Below are positions 36,425 to 44,693 of a DNA stretch of 64,000 nt, one piece after another. The stretch covers positions 1,116,001 through 1,180,000 of the forward strand of contig NZ_JAANAT010000001.1 in the NCBI RefSeq assembly GCF_011089895.1, given 5' to 3'. A model generated the notes under the pieces. That model was not told the origin of the DNA, searched no databases, and saw only the letters and a list, made by a program, of their open reading frames with translations. The translations under genes and the position numbers were made by a program. How positions within the stretch are numbered: the first letter of the stretch is position 1; the number at the start of each line of letters is the position of its first letter. This stretch comes from Mucilaginibacter inviolabilis (GTDB lineage: Bacteria > Bacteroidota > Bacteroidia > Sphingobacteriales > Sphingobacteriaceae).

Positions 36425-37402
36425 ATGTCAGTTTTAATATATGCGGAAAATGCCGGCGGTAAATTCAAAAAGTCAATCTTTGAAGCCGTTACCTATGCCC
36501 GTGCCATTGCCGATCAAAATAAAACCAATCTGGTTGCCATTTCTATTGGCGATGTCAGCAAAGATGAATTAGCCGCTTTAGGTAAATACGGCGCCGAAAA
36601 AGTGCTGAACGTATCTGGCGATAAACTCAAGAACTTTGTAAACCAGGCTTACGCCTCTATCATTGCCGAAGCTGCTAAAAAGCAGGGAGCCGATATTGTG
36701 GTATTATCCAATACTTTCTCCGGCCGTGGCTTAGCGCCAAGATTGGGCGTAAAATTGCAAGCTGGTGTTGCCGATGGTGCTGTAGCGCTACCGGAGCAAA
36801 ATGGTGGTAAATTCACCATCAAAAAAACGGCATTCTCTGGCAAGGCATTTGCCATTGTGGAATTAACGTCGGCCAACAAGGTTATCGCTTTGGTACCTAA
36901 TTCCTATAAGGTAGTGGAAACCGGCGGTACTGCCCAGGTAGAAGATTTCGCTGCCGAAACTAAAGATTCTGATTTTAGAGCGATAATCAAGGAGATTGTA
37001 CGTTCAACCGATAAAATATCCCTGCCTGATGCAGAAATTGTTGTTTCTGCCGGACGCGGCCTTAAAGGACCTGAAAACTGGGGTATGGTAGAAGAACTGG
37101 CCGAACTACTCGGCGCTGCTACAGCATGCTCTAAACCAGTGTCAGACGCCGGTTGGCGCCCACACAGCGAACACGTTGGTCAAACCGGAATAGCTGTCAG
37201 TCCAAATTTGTATATTGCGATAGGAATTTCAGGTGCTATTCAACACCTAGCAGGTATCAGTTCTTCAAAAGTTATTGTGGTGATCAACAAAGATCCGGAA
37301 GCTCCTTTTTTCAAAGTGGCGGATTACGGTATTGTTGGCGATGCGTTTGAAGTGGTACCTCAATTAATAGCGGCCGTTAAAGAATATAAAGCTTCAGCAT
37401 AA
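36425..37402 (+). CDS. etfA: Electron transfer flavoprotein, alpha subunit
   Basis: A 325-residue FAD-binding subunit. The C-terminal FAD domain contains VSAGRGLKGPENWGMVEELAELLGAA, QTGIAVSPNLYIAIGISGAIQHLAG and INKDPEAPFFKVADYGIVGD, the EtfA signature. It is the second gene of the etfBA operon; the bifunctional nuclease gene follows within 26 bases and may be co-transcribed. Confidence 0.96.
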   Translation: MSVLIYAENAGGKFKKSIFEAVTYARAIADQNKTNLVAISIGDVSKDELAALGKYGAEKVLNVSGDKLKNFVNQAYASIIAEAAKKQGADIVVLSNTFSGRGLAPRLGVKLQAGVADGAVALPEQNGGKFTIKKTAFSGKAFAIVELTSANKVIALVPNSYKVVETGGTAQVEDFAAETKDSDFRAIIKEIVRSTDKISLPDAEIVVSAGRGLKGPENWGMVEELAELLGAATACSKPVSDAGWRPHSEHVGQTGIAVSPNLYIAIGISGAIQHLAGISSSKVIVVINKDPEAPFFKVADYGIVGDAFEVVPQLIAAVKEYKASA

Positions 37403-37427
37403 ATTATTAGGTGCGATGGGTAATAAC

Positions 37428-38030
37428 ATGAAAAAAATTAAGCTGGATATTGTAGGGTTATCGTACAGTCAGACACAATCGGGAGCTTATGCTTTAGTTT
37501 TAGGCGAGGTAAGCGGTCGCCGCCGGCTCCCTATCATTATCGGCAGCTTTGAAGCACAGGCCATAGCTATCGAGATAGAGAAAATGACCCCAAGCCGTCC
37601 GCTTACGCACGATTTGTTCAAGAGCTTTGCGCAAGCTTACCAGATTGAAGTACAAGAGATTATCATTTATAACCTGGTCGACGGTATATTTTACTCTAAA
37701 TTGATCTGCAATGATGGTAAACGTACTGTAGAGATCGACGCCCGTACATCAGATGCCATTGCGGTAGCTGTAAGGTTTGATTGCCCAATTTTTACTTACG
37801 AGTTTATCTTATCTACTGCTGGTATTGTAATTGAAGGCAATGATTTTGTTTATCTCGAAAATATCAACGAAACCCAGGAAGAAAAATCTGTAGGCACAGC
37901 CGTTGGAAGTGGATTTTCATCATTAAGTGTTGACGAGCTTAAAACTAAGTTACAGGAAGCGCTTGCCGAAGAATCATATGAAAAGGCTGCAAAAATTCGC
38001 GACGAATTGAACAAGCGTAAAGCATCCTGA
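37428..38030 (+). CDS. Bifunctional nuclease family protein (DUF151) with C-terminal UvrB/C motif
   Basis: About 200 residues. The DUF151 domain (about 1-140) includes LVLGEVSGRRRLPIIIGSFEAQAIA and a later ARTSDAIAVAVRFDCPI motif. A UVR-type helical hairpin (LKTKLQEALAEESYEKAAKIRDELNKRK) ends the protein, as in the Bacteroidota members. Proteins of this family have been reported to cut both RNA and DNA, but the cellular role is unclear. I chose the ATG at 37428 (MKKIKLDIVG); an in-frame ATG at 37416 adds four residues. Confidence 0.88.
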   Translation: MKKIKLDIVGLSYSQTQSGAYALVLGEVSGRRRLPIIIGSFEAQAIAIEIEKMTPSRPLTHDLFKSFAQAYQIEVQEIIIYNLVDGIFYSKLICNDGKRTVEIDARTSDAIAVAVRFDCPIFTYEFILSTAGIVIEGNDFVYLENINETQEEKSVGTAVGSGFSSLSVDELKTKLQEALAEESYEKAAKIRDELNKRKAS

Positions 38031-38091
38031 TCTTTATTTCGGATTTTTCGTATTTGTTTGCTTTTTAAGGCACTTAAAGAAGGCTACGCCG

Positions 38092-38211
38092 TTTCGGACG
38101 TTCGATTTCGGATTTATTGAATGAAAATATTCTATTTTGAATTTATAGAATAAGGAAATCACCACTTTATAAATCAAATATTAAAATAAATCCGAAATCG
38201 AACGTCCGAAA
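38092..38211. repeat. Intergenic inverted repeat, family F
   Basis: Perfect 27-bp arms at 38092-38118 and 38185-38211 (TTTCGGACGTTCGATTTCGG and onward) with a 66-base AT-rich loop. It lies between two plus-strand genes, in front of the nucleoside transporter gene. Half-copies of TTTCGGATTT flank it. Confidence 0.85.
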
Positions 38212-38280
38212 TCCGAAATCAATTTATTACTTTCCATTTTTAATTTAACACTGATTTTTATTATTTAAACCCGTCGTAGT

Positions 38281-39540
38281 ATGAATATTAAGTTGCGCTT
38301 AATAGTGATGAATTTTATGCAGTATTTTATATGGGGTTCATGGCTGCTTACTATCGGCGTATACTGGTTTCAAAATAAACATTGGTCTGGCGAGCACTTT
38401 GGGGCTATTTTTTCAACAATGGGTATTTCGGCTATCTTTATGCCTGCCCTTACGGGTATCATTGCTGATCGCTTTGTAAATGCCGAAAAACTGTATGGTA
38501 TAATGCATATTTTAGGGGCAATGACCTTGTTTTCCCTTCCCTTGGTAACCAATCCGTTTACTTTTTTTTGGGTGATGCTGCTTAATATGGTTTTTTATAT
38601 GCCAACCTTGTCATTATCCATAACCGTGGCTTATTCGGCTTTAAAAAAAAGTGATAAGGATATTGTAAAAGACTATCCTCCTATCCGTATCTGGGGAACT
38701 ATCGGTTTTATTGCTGCTTTGTGGACAGTAAGCCTCACCCATAATGAAACCTCGGCCAATCAATTTTATATTGCATCGGTTATGGCACTTACATTGGGTA
38801 TCTATTCATTTACGTTACCAAAAGCCCCTCCGCTTTTAGGTAAGGTTGCCAATAAATCATTAGCAGAGTCACTGGGTTTAAAAGCTTTTGCTTTATTCAA
38901 AGTACCAAAGTTCACTATATTTTTTGCCTTCTCACTGCTGTTAGGCGCTGCTTTACAGCTTACTAATGCTTATGGTGATACTTATATTCATGATTTTGCT
39001 ACCGTGCCTGCTTATAAAGATACCATAGCGGTAAAGTATCCTGCCATTATTATGTCGATATCCCAGGTTTCCGAAACATTATTCATCCTGGCTATTCCTT
39101 TTTTTCTGCGCAGGTTTGGTATCAAATACGTTATGCTGTTTAGTATGCTTGCATGGGTGTTACGTTTTGGCCTTTTCGCCTTTGGCGATCCTGCCGGTGG
39201 TTTATGGATGATCATTGGCTCCTGCATTGTGTATGGTATGGCCTTTGATTTCTTTAATATTTCGGGTTCATTATTTGTAGAAACACAAGCTACCCCCGAA
39301 ATAAGAGCTAGTGCCCAGGGGCTTTTTATGATGATGGTGAATGGATTCGGAGCCTTTTTTGGAAGTATTGGTAGTGGGTTCATCATAGACAAATTCTTCA
39401 CCCATGCCGATCACAGTAAAAACTGGCATGGTATCTGGCTTACCTTTGCGGCTTATGCCCTGGTTATAGCCGTTATCTTCCCATTCGTATTCAGGTATAA
39501 GCATAATGCGGCATTAAAACATGCCATTGCGCATGCATAA
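38281..39540 (+). CDS. Nucleoside:proton symporter (NHS/NupG-like, MFS)
   Basis: A 419-residue integral membrane protein with 12 predicted helices. The start NIKLRLIVMNFMQYFIWGSWLLTIGVYW and the motif YPPIRIWGTIGFIAAL are typical of NupG/XapB-like nucleoside transporters of Bacteroidota, and YGMAFDFFNISGSLFVE marks the C-terminal half. The exact substrate is inferred from the family. Confidence 0.87.
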   Translation: MNIKLRLIVMNFMQYFIWGSWLLTIGVYWFQNKHWSGEHFGAIFSTMGISAIFMPALTGIIADRFVNAEKLYGIMHILGAMTLFSLPLVTNPFTFFWVMLLNMVFYMPTLSLSITVAYSALKKSDKDIVKDYPPIRIWGTIGFIAALWTVSLTHNETSANQFYIASVMALTLGIYSFTLPKAPPLLGKVANKSLAESLGLKAFALFKVPKFTIFFAFSLLLGAALQLTNAYGDTYIHDFATVPAYKDTIAVKYPAIIMSISQVSETLFILAIPFFLRRFGIKYVMLFSMLAWVLRFGLFAFGDPAGGLWMIIGSCIVYGMAFDFFNISGSLFVETQATPEIRASAQGLFMMMVNGFGAFFGSIGSGFIIDKFFTHADHSKNWHGIWLTFAAYALVIAVIFPFVFRYKHNAALKHAIAHA

Positions 39541-39552
39541 AACAAAATGATT

Positions 39553-39593
39553 ACAAACAGAAAAGCCGGTTTTAAACCGGCTTTTCTGTTTGT
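39553..39593. terminator. Bidirectional terminator between the nucleoside transporter and ThuA genes
   Basis: A perfect 20-bp palindrome centred at 39573 (arms starting ACAAACAGAAAAGCCGG). AAAA and TTTT tracts flank the GC core on both sides. Confidence 0.85.
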
Positions 39594-39614
39594 ATAAGGT
39601 TTAGGTAAATAATA

Positions 39615-40328
39615 TTATTTCTTGCCAATTGCATATTGTATGCCACCCAAAAGGTGTTTCAGATACAAAGGATCTGCATATGATTCATCGGTGTGGCCCA
39701 ATTCGGTATAAAATGCCCTGCCGCCATCAAAGCTATGATACCAGGCCATGGGATGATTATCGCCATTTTCTCCGCCTGTGTAGCTTTTCTCGTCTATTTT
39801 AATCAGTACGTGCAAATCATCAGCTATCCATTTATAGTTGTACCATTCATCCCAGCGTTTCCAGGTTTCGGGTAGATGTTTGGTGGCTATAAAATTACGG
39901 TCGACCACATGCAGCGTAGCTTCCTGTTGTTTGGGGTGACTTTTAAAATAGGCACCTACCAGCTTGCCATACCATGCCCAGTCATACTCGGTATCGGTAG
40001 CCGCGTGTACACCTACAAAACCTCCTCCTGCTTTAATGTATTGTTCAAAGGCGGTTTGCTGAGTGTCATCCAACACATTACCGGTAGTACTTAAAAATAT
40101 TACCGCGGCATATTGCTTTAAATTGGTCGTGGTAAATTTTCTGGCATCAGTGGTGCTGTCTACGTCAAAGTTATTCTCCTGTCCCAGTTTCATAATGGCC
40201 GGTACACCAACTGCTATCGAGTTATGATGAAAGCCTGCCGTTTTACAAAAGATCAAGACTTTGGGTTTTGATTTTGCATAAAGCAGCGTAGTGCTTAATA
40301 GCAAACAAATAAAAAATAGTTTTTTCAT
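39615..40328 (-). CDS. Exported ThuA-domain protein
   Basis: A 237-residue periplasmic protein with a Sec signal (MKKLFFICLLLSTTLLYA). The ThuA domain (class I glutamine amidotransferase-like fold) contains LIFCKTAGFHHNSI, VIFLSTTGNVLDDTQQ and GGGFVGVHAATDTEYDWAWYGKLVGAYFKSHP, followed by DNHPMAWYHSFDGGRAFYTELGH. Members occur next to sugar oxidoreductases and are thought to act on sugars or their derivatives. The neighbouring GMC oxidoreductase fits such a theme; the activity is unknown. Confidence 0.9.
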   Translation of the reverse strand: MKKLFFICLLLSTTLLYAKSKPKVLIFCKTAGFHHNSIAVGVPAIMKLGQENNFDVDSTTDARKFTTTNLKQYAAVIFLSTTGNVLDDTQQTAFEQYIKAGGGFVGVHAATDTEYDWAWYGKLVGAYFKSHPKQQEATLHVVDRNFIATKHLPETWKRWDEWYNYKWIADDLHVLIKIDEKSYTGGENGDNHPMAWYHSFDGGRAFYTELGHTDESYADPLYLKHLLGGIQYAIGKK

Positions 40329-40344
40329 AGTTGTATTGTTTTAT

Positions 40345-40436
40345 GTCATGCTGAACTTGTTTCAGCATCCCACATGCATGGCCGTTCTGTATGAGTAACC
40401 TTGCTTGTGGGATCCCGAAATAAATTCGGGATGACG
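40345..40436. repeat. Dispersed palindrome, family B (cruciform form)
   Basis: GTCAT at the left end pairs with ATGAC at the right end, ATCCCACA pairs with TGTGGGAT, and each side carries its own small hairpin (GCTGAACTTGTTTCAGC and CCCGAAATAAATTCGGG). This gives a nested cruciform of 92 bases between two minus-strand genes. Confidence 0.8.
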
Positions 40437-40486
40437 TGTAATGGTGGATTTGTTTTTTATCCTTGTTCATTTTATCATTACTCTTC

Positions 40487-42196
40487 CTATATATTCCCCT
40501 TCTTCAACTCCCCAACAGCAAAATCTGCCGCACGGGCAGTTAGTGCCATATAGGTTAATGATGGGTTTTGGCAGGCTGACGAAACCATGGCTGCGCCATC
40601 GGTACAGAATACATTTTTGGCATCCCAAACCTGGTTATGCGCGTTTAAAACGGATGTTTTAGGATCAAGTCCCATGCGGGCGGTACCCATTTCATGGATG
40701 CCATCACCTACATTGTGGCCCCGATCGTGCGTTTTTACATTTTTGACACCTGCACTTTCCAGCATTTCTTTGGCTTCTTTTACAATATCAATCCGCATTT
40801 TATGCTCGTTATCCCTGATAATCGCATCCATGGCTAAAATAGGCAGCCCCCATTTGTCCTTCCGGGTTTTATCGAGGGTGATTTTGTTATCATGGTAAGG
40901 CAGCAATTCACCAAAACCACCAATGCCTATCTCCCAGCCTCCTGGTTCTGTTATGGCGTCTTTATATTGCGCACCGATATTTAACTCCGCTATCTCCCGG
41001 CTCCAACCTGTACGGCTCGCTCCGCCCTGGTAGCCAAAACCACGCAAGTAATCACGTTTGTCGCCAAATAAATTAGCAAATCTTACCACATAGATACCAT
41101 TAGCCCTGCGGCCATAATAATATTTATCTTCAAAACCATCTACCTGACCGGATGCGCCCAGGTTGTAGTGATGATCCATAATGTTATGCCCCAGTTCGCC
41201 ACTGCTGCTACCCAATCCATCGGGCCAAACATCCGTAGCCGAGTTCATCAATACCCAGGCACTGTTTAATGCCGAGGCGTTCAGAAATACAATCTTGGCG
41301 TAATACTCATAGGTTTGGTTGGTTTCGGCATCAAGCACTTCAACACCAGTGGCTTTTTGAGTATCCTTATCGTACAATATTTTAGTAACTATAGAGTACG
41401 GTCTAACGGTTAGGTTGCCGGTAGCTAAAGCTGCCGGTAAGGTTGAAGACTGCGTGCTAAAATATCCGCCGAAAGGACAGCCTTCCCAGCAACGGTTACG
41501 GAACTGGCATTTGGTACGGCCCGGTATAGCTGCTGTTAAATTGGCCGAACGACCGATGATCATATGCCGGGTGCCGTTATAATTCTTTTTAAGACGGGCA
41601 GCTACATCCTTTTCTACCCAATTCATATCCATCGGTGGTAGGTAATGCCCGTCGGGTAATTGCTCCAATCCTTCTAATGAGCCACTTACGCCTGCAAATT
41701 TCTCCACATGATCATACCAGGGTGCCAGATCTTTATAACGAATTGGCCAGTCAATTGCCCAGCCATCTTTAGCGTTTGCTTCAAAATCATGATCGCTCCA
41801 GCGGTAGCTTTGTCGGCCCCACAAAATAGAGCGACCGCCTAATTGGTATGATCGCCACCAATTAAATGGCTTAACTTCGGTATATGGTGCATCTTGCTCA
41901 TTGGCCCAATAATCCATAATTGGTTCATAAGCACCCCAGCCACGTGATATTACGGGTCTAACCTTGCGTTGTGCCTGTGTAGGGCTGCCACGGTGCGGCA
42001 TATCCCAGGGATTATTATTGGCCGTTTTATAGTCTTTGATATGCTCAAAATTCCGTCCGCGTTCCAGCATGATGGTTTTGAGGCCTTTTTCGGTTAATTC
42101 TTTAGCCGCCCAGCCGCCGCTAATACCCGAGCCAATAACTATAGCGTCATAGGTGTTATCGGCTTTAGCCTTGCCGTTTACATTGTTTAATGGCAT
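40487..42196 (-). CDS. GMC-family oxidoreductase
   Basis: A 569-residue FAD-dependent oxidoreductase. The Rossmann motif VIGSGISGGWAAKELTEKGLKTIMLERGR lies near residue 20, GRQSYRWSD and the FAD-covering GGRSILWGR follow, and the C-terminal GMC domain holds HEMGTARMG and VFCTDGAAMVSSACQNPSLTYMALTARAA with the catalytic His/Asn region. No signal peptide is evident, and no gluconate 2-dehydrogenase subunit 3 gene is adjacent as is usual for relatives. The substrate is probably a sugar or polyol. Confidence 0.9.
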   Translation of the reverse strand: MPLNNVNGKAKADNTYDAIVIGSGISGGWAAKELTEKGLKTIMLERGRNFEHIKDYKTANNNPWDMPHRGSPTQAQRKVRPVISRGWGAYEPIMDYWANEQDAPYTEVKPFNWWRSYQLGGRSILWGRQSYRWSDHDFEANAKDGWAIDWPIRYKDLAPWYDHVEKFAGVSGSLEGLEQLPDGHYLPPMDMNWVEKDVAARLKKNYNGTRHMIIGRSANLTAAIPGRTKCQFRNRCWEGCPFGGYFSTQSSTLPAALATGNLTVRPYSIVTKILYDKDTQKATGVEVLDAETNQTYEYYAKIVFLNASALNSAWVLMNSATDVWPDGLGSSSGELGHNIMDHHYNLGASGQVDGFEDKYYYGRRANGIYVVRFANLFGDKRDYLRGFGYQGGASRTGWSREIAELNIGAQYKDAITEPGGWEIGIGGFGELLPYHDNKITLDKTRKDKWGLPILAMDAIIRDNEHKMRIDIVKEAKEMLESAGVKNVKTHDRGHNVGDGIHEMGTARMGLDPKTSVLNAHNQVWDAKNVFCTDGAAMVSSACQNPSLTYMALTARAADFAVGELKKGNI

Positions 42197-42423
42197 GATT
42201 TCAATAAAATTAAAGGTTGGTTTTGCAATTGGATAAACAATTATATCAATTAAAATTTAACAAAGCAATGAACTGTCAATAAAAAAACAATCGATTGTAA
42301 TTATGAAGATACAAAGCCATTAAAGTAAAGTATCATGCAGATCACATATAATCATATTCTGGTGAAATCACCGGACAAAACAACTCCAGTTTTCCTATTT
42401 TTACCTTCTCTATCCTGTTGCCC

Positions 42424-43254
42424 ATGCTTACTGTAAGTGAAATAAATATTTATCCCATAAAATCCTTAGGCGGTATATCATTACCGTATGCTGAGGTTAC
42501 CGATCGCGGTTTGAAATACGACAGGCGCTGGATGCTTGTTGATGAACAAAATCGTTTCCTTACCCAGCGGGAATATCCTCAAATGGCTTTGTTAAAGGTG
42601 CAGATTGAAAATGATGGATTGTTAGTCACCCATTATCTGAATGGATCAGTATTGATACCATTTGAACAGCATGATCAAAGTAAACAAGAAGTAGCTATCT
42701 GGGATGATACCTGTGCAGGTGTATTTGTTGATCAGGAACTGGACAACTGGTTTAGCGCAGCATTGGGTATAAAATGCCGGTTGATTTATATGCCCGAAGA
42801 TACCCATCGTCAGGTTGACCGGCAGTATGCACCTGAAGGCATGATCACCTCTTTTGCTGATGCTTATCCCTTTTTATTGATCGGCCAGGCTTCGCTCGAT
42901 GACCTGAATAACCGCATGACCGAACCATTGCCCATGAACCGGTTCAGACCCAATATTGTTTTTACGGGCGGAGATGCTTTTGATGAGGATCTGATGAACC
43001 ATATACAAATAGCCGGTATTGATTTTTATGGGACCAAACTTTGTGCACGCTGTGTGCTCACGACCATCGATCAGCAAACAGCTGTTAAGGCTAAAGAACC
43101 ATTAAAAACATTGGCGCAATACCGATTGAGGGACAAGAAGATACTATTTGGGCAAAATTTAATTCATGAAAATACAGGCATCCTTACCGTTGGTGATACA
43201 TTAAATGTATTAAGCACCCATACCGAAGAAAGATTCCTGGTGCCTCAAAAATGA
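42424..43254 (+). CDS. MOSC-domain molybdenum-cofactor sulfurase-like protein
   Basis: A 276-residue protein of the MOCOS C-terminal/YcbX type. The MOSC N-terminal beta-barrel domain opens SEINIYPIKSLGGISLPYAEVTDRGLKYDRRWMLVD, and the MOSC domain has NRFRPNIVFTGGDAFDED and the conserved Cys in KLCARCVLTTIDQQT. Such proteins bind molybdenum cofactor and reduce N-hydroxylated compounds or carry sulfur. The start is ATG 42424; a TTG two codons upstream is in frame. The stop overlaps the next ATG by four bases. Confidence 0.9.
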   Translation: MLTVSEINIYPIKSLGGISLPYAEVTDRGLKYDRRWMLVDEQNRFLTQREYPQMALLKVQIENDGLLVTHYLNGSVLIPFEQHDQSKQEVAIWDDTCAGVFVDQELDNWFSAALGIKCRLIYMPEDTHRQVDRQYAPEGMITSFADAYPFLLIGQASLDDLNNRMTEPLPMNRFRPNIVFTGGDAFDEDLMNHIQIAGIDFYGTKLCARCVLTTIDQQTAVKAKEPLKTLAQYRLRDKKILFGQNLIHENTGILTVGDTLNVLSTHTEERFLVPQK

Positions 43255-43676
43255 AAAGACATATTGCCCATATTACCTTAGTAGTGGCCGATTATGATGA
43301 GGCCATTGCTTTTTATACGCAAAAGCTTGGCTTTGTATTGATAGAGGACACCGTTTTAAGCGAAACAAAAAGATGGGTTTTAATAGCGCCCGATAAAGAT
43401 GCCCAATGTGCTATCCTGTTGGCTAAGGCTGTAGGTGATGAACAGAAACAGGCCATTGGCAATCAATCGGGCAAGCGCGTATTCCTGTTTTTATATACCG
43501 ACGATTTCTGGCGCGATCATGAGGCGATGACCACTAAGGGGGTTAACTTTGTGCGACCGCCAGTTACAGAAGATTACGGTATAGTTGCCGTTTTTGAAGA
43601 TCTTTACGGTAATTTATGGGATCTGATACAGCCATCTGAAAACAATAAACCAAATGAAACCAACCATCACCATTGA
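43251..43676 (+). CDS. VOC-family (glyoxalase-like) protein
   Basis: A 141-residue vicinal-oxygen-chelate protein with the two beta-alpha-beta-beta-beta modules: HITLVVADYDEAIAFYTQKLGFVLIED in the first and GIVAVFEDLYGNLWDLIQ in the second. The His at the start and the Glu of VFEDLYGN are the usual metal ligands. The substrate is unknown. It overlaps the MOSC gene by 4 bases and the next gene by 23. Confidence 0.88.
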   Translation: MKRHIAHITLVVADYDEAIAFYTQKLGFVLIEDTVLSETKRWVLIAPDKDAQCAILLAKAVGDEQKQAIGNQSGKRVFLFLYTDDFWRDHEAMTTKGVNFVRPPVTEDYGIVAVFEDLYGNLWDLIQPSENNKPNETNHHH

Positions 43677-43932
43677 ATACTGCCCCAAATGTAACTGGAT
43701 GATGCGCGCCGCTTATATGGCACAGGAACTTCTCACCACCTTTACAGATGATGTGTATGGGGTAACCCTGCAGCCCAGCGAAACAAGTGGCAAATATACC
43801 ATCAGCGTAAATGACACCGTACTGTTCGACAGAAAAGAACAAGGGCGCTTCCCGGAGATCAAAGAGTTAAAGCAATTGGTACGTGACCAGGTGAATCCCG
43901 ATAAAAGTTTAGGACACTCCGATAACAGGTAA
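43654..43932 (+). CDS. SelT/SelW/SelH-family (Rdx) selenoprotein-like redox protein
   Basis: A 92-residue thioredoxin-fold protein. The CxxC motif is Cys10 and Cys13 (IEYCPKCNWMMRAA), the position of Cys-x-x-Sec in SelW; here both are Cys. LFDRKEQGRFPEIKELKQLVRD is the family C-terminal motif. The start overlaps the VOC gene by 23 bases, consistent with a three-gene operon MOSC-VOC-SelW. Confidence 0.9.
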   Translation: MKPTITIEYCPKCNWMMRAAYMAQELLTTFTDDVYGVTLQPSETSGKYTISVNDTVLFDRKEQGRFPEIKELKQLVRDQVNPDKSLGHSDNR

Positions 43933-43984
43933 ATAGATAGTACACTTGTACTCTATAGTATTACTGGATATTTTTATTTATAAT

Positions 43985-43998
43985 TAACAAAATTGTTA
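43985..43998. promoter_or_regulatory. Palindrome next to the Rrf2 promoter, possible operator
   Basis: TAACAAAATTGTTA has 6-bp arms around AA and ends two bases before the -7 box of the Rrf2 gene. A position overlapping the promoter fits autoregulation by Rrf2; this is inference. Confidence 0.35.
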
Positions 43999-44000
43999 TT

Positions 44001-44008
44001 TACCTTTG
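44001..44008 (+). promoter_or_regulatory. -7 box of the Rrf2 regulator gene
   Basis: TACCTTTG matches TAnnTTTG, 18 bases before the ATG at 44027. Confidence 0.5.
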
Positions 44009-44026
44009 TTAGTTTTATTTTAGAAA

Positions 44027-44461
44027 ATGCTATCCAAAAAAACTAAATACGCAATTAAGGCATTGGTGATCCTGGGCAAGAACAGAGATCAACCGCCAAT
44101 GCAGATTTCAAAGATCGCCGAGGCTGAACGCATCCCCAAAAAATTCCTGGAGCAAATACTGCTCGATCTGCGGAATGCCGGTTTCCTGTACAGTAAAAAA
44201 GGTGCAGGTGGTGGCTATAGCCTGAACCGCGATCCCAAGGAGATATTCCTGGTAAGCATTATGCGTATTACCGACGGTCCTATTGCCATGGTTCCTTGCG
44301 CCAGTCTTAATTTTTATCACAAATGTGATGAATGCCACCAGGAAACTACCTGCGGTATCCGCGATGTATTTGTTGATGTGCGCGATGCTACATTAAAAAT
44401 ATTAAGTGAGACCAGCATAGCCGATATCATATCTCGCGAACAGACGCTTATCCACACCTAA
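44027..44461 (+). CDS. Rrf2-family transcriptional regulator of the sulfur operon (inferred)
   Basis: A 144-residue winged-helix regulator. The N-terminal part MLSKKTKYAIKALVIL and KKGAGGGYSLNRDP (wing) are typical of Rrf2/CymR/IscR. Four cysteines lie in the effector region (Cys91, Cys100, Cys103, Cys109), which could hold an iron-sulfur cluster or sense thiols. It sits directly upstream of the sulfite reductase operon on the same strand, so I infer control of sulfur assimilation, as CymR does in other bacteria. Confidence 0.9.
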   Translation: MLSKKTKYAIKALVILGKNRDQPPMQISKIAEAERIPKKFLEQILLDLRNAGFLYSKKGAGGGYSLNRDPKEIFLVSIMRITDGPIAMVPCASLNFYHKCDECHQETTCGIRDVFVDVRDATLKILSETSIADIISREQTLIHT

Positions 44462-44529
44462 AAAATCTCACCAAACTGTAAAAAGGCAACTTTTTTCAAT
44501 TAAATTCTACCATTTCCGTATAGTATGTA

Positions 44530-44537
44530 TATATTTG
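44530..44537 (+). promoter_or_regulatory. -7 box of the sulfur assimilation operon
   Basis: TATATTTG matches TAnnTTTG. It ends 4 bases before the ATG of the leader ORF (44542), so the transcript is predicted to start at or within a few bases of that ATG. Confidence 0.6.
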
Positions 44538-44541
44538 GGGA

Positions 44542-44619
44542 ATGAATACCCTCAACAGGAATATTTACTACAAAAATCTGATGTGTTATTGCGTGAGAGA
44601 CAATAAGGCCAGGCTATAA
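44542..44619 (+). CDS. Cysteine-containing leader peptide of the sulfite reductase operon
   Basis: A 25-codon ORF lies between the promoter box and the terminator in front of the sulfite reductase gene. It ends Met-Cys-Tyr-Cys-Val-Arg-Asp-Asn-Lys-Ala-Arg-Leu-stop; the Cys codons are at 44584-44586 and 44590-44592. A second in-frame ATG at 44581 would give the last 12 residues alone. Downstream elements fit attenuation: TTATTG (44586-44591) can pair with CAATAA (44601-44606), AGGCTATA (44611-44618) with TATACGCCT (44635-44643), and the last segment is also the 5' arm of the terminator at 44640. A ribosome waiting at the Cys codons would leave AGGCTATA free, whereas one reaching the stop would cover it. 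The translation is seen; the regulatory function is inferred. Confidence 0.6.
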   Translation: MNTLNRNIYYKNLMCYCVRDNKARL

Positions 44620-44639
44620 TTTTTGTATTAACCATATAC

Positions 44640-44671
44640 GCCTCTTTAGCCTAAGCCAAAGAGGCTTTTTT
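44640..44671 (+). terminator. Attenuator terminator upstream of the sulfite reductase gene
   Basis: GCCTCTTT (44640-44647) pairs perfectly with AAAGAGGC (44658-44665) around AGCCTAAGCC and is followed by TTTTTT. It lies within the leader of the operon, 23 bases before the ATG, so it would prevent expression unless it is opened. Confidence 0.85.
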
Positions 44672-44693
44672 ATAATTGATAAAACGATAAGAT

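Noticed and set aside
43939..43952. Palindrome AGTACACTTGTACT after the SelW gene
   Set aside because: Short arms and no T-tract; it may be an operator or weak terminator but there is no support for either.
44545..44693. SAM or other riboswitch in the sulfite reductase leader
   Set aside because: No SAM-I, SAM-II or related core is recognisable; the Cys codons plus alternative helices explain the region better.
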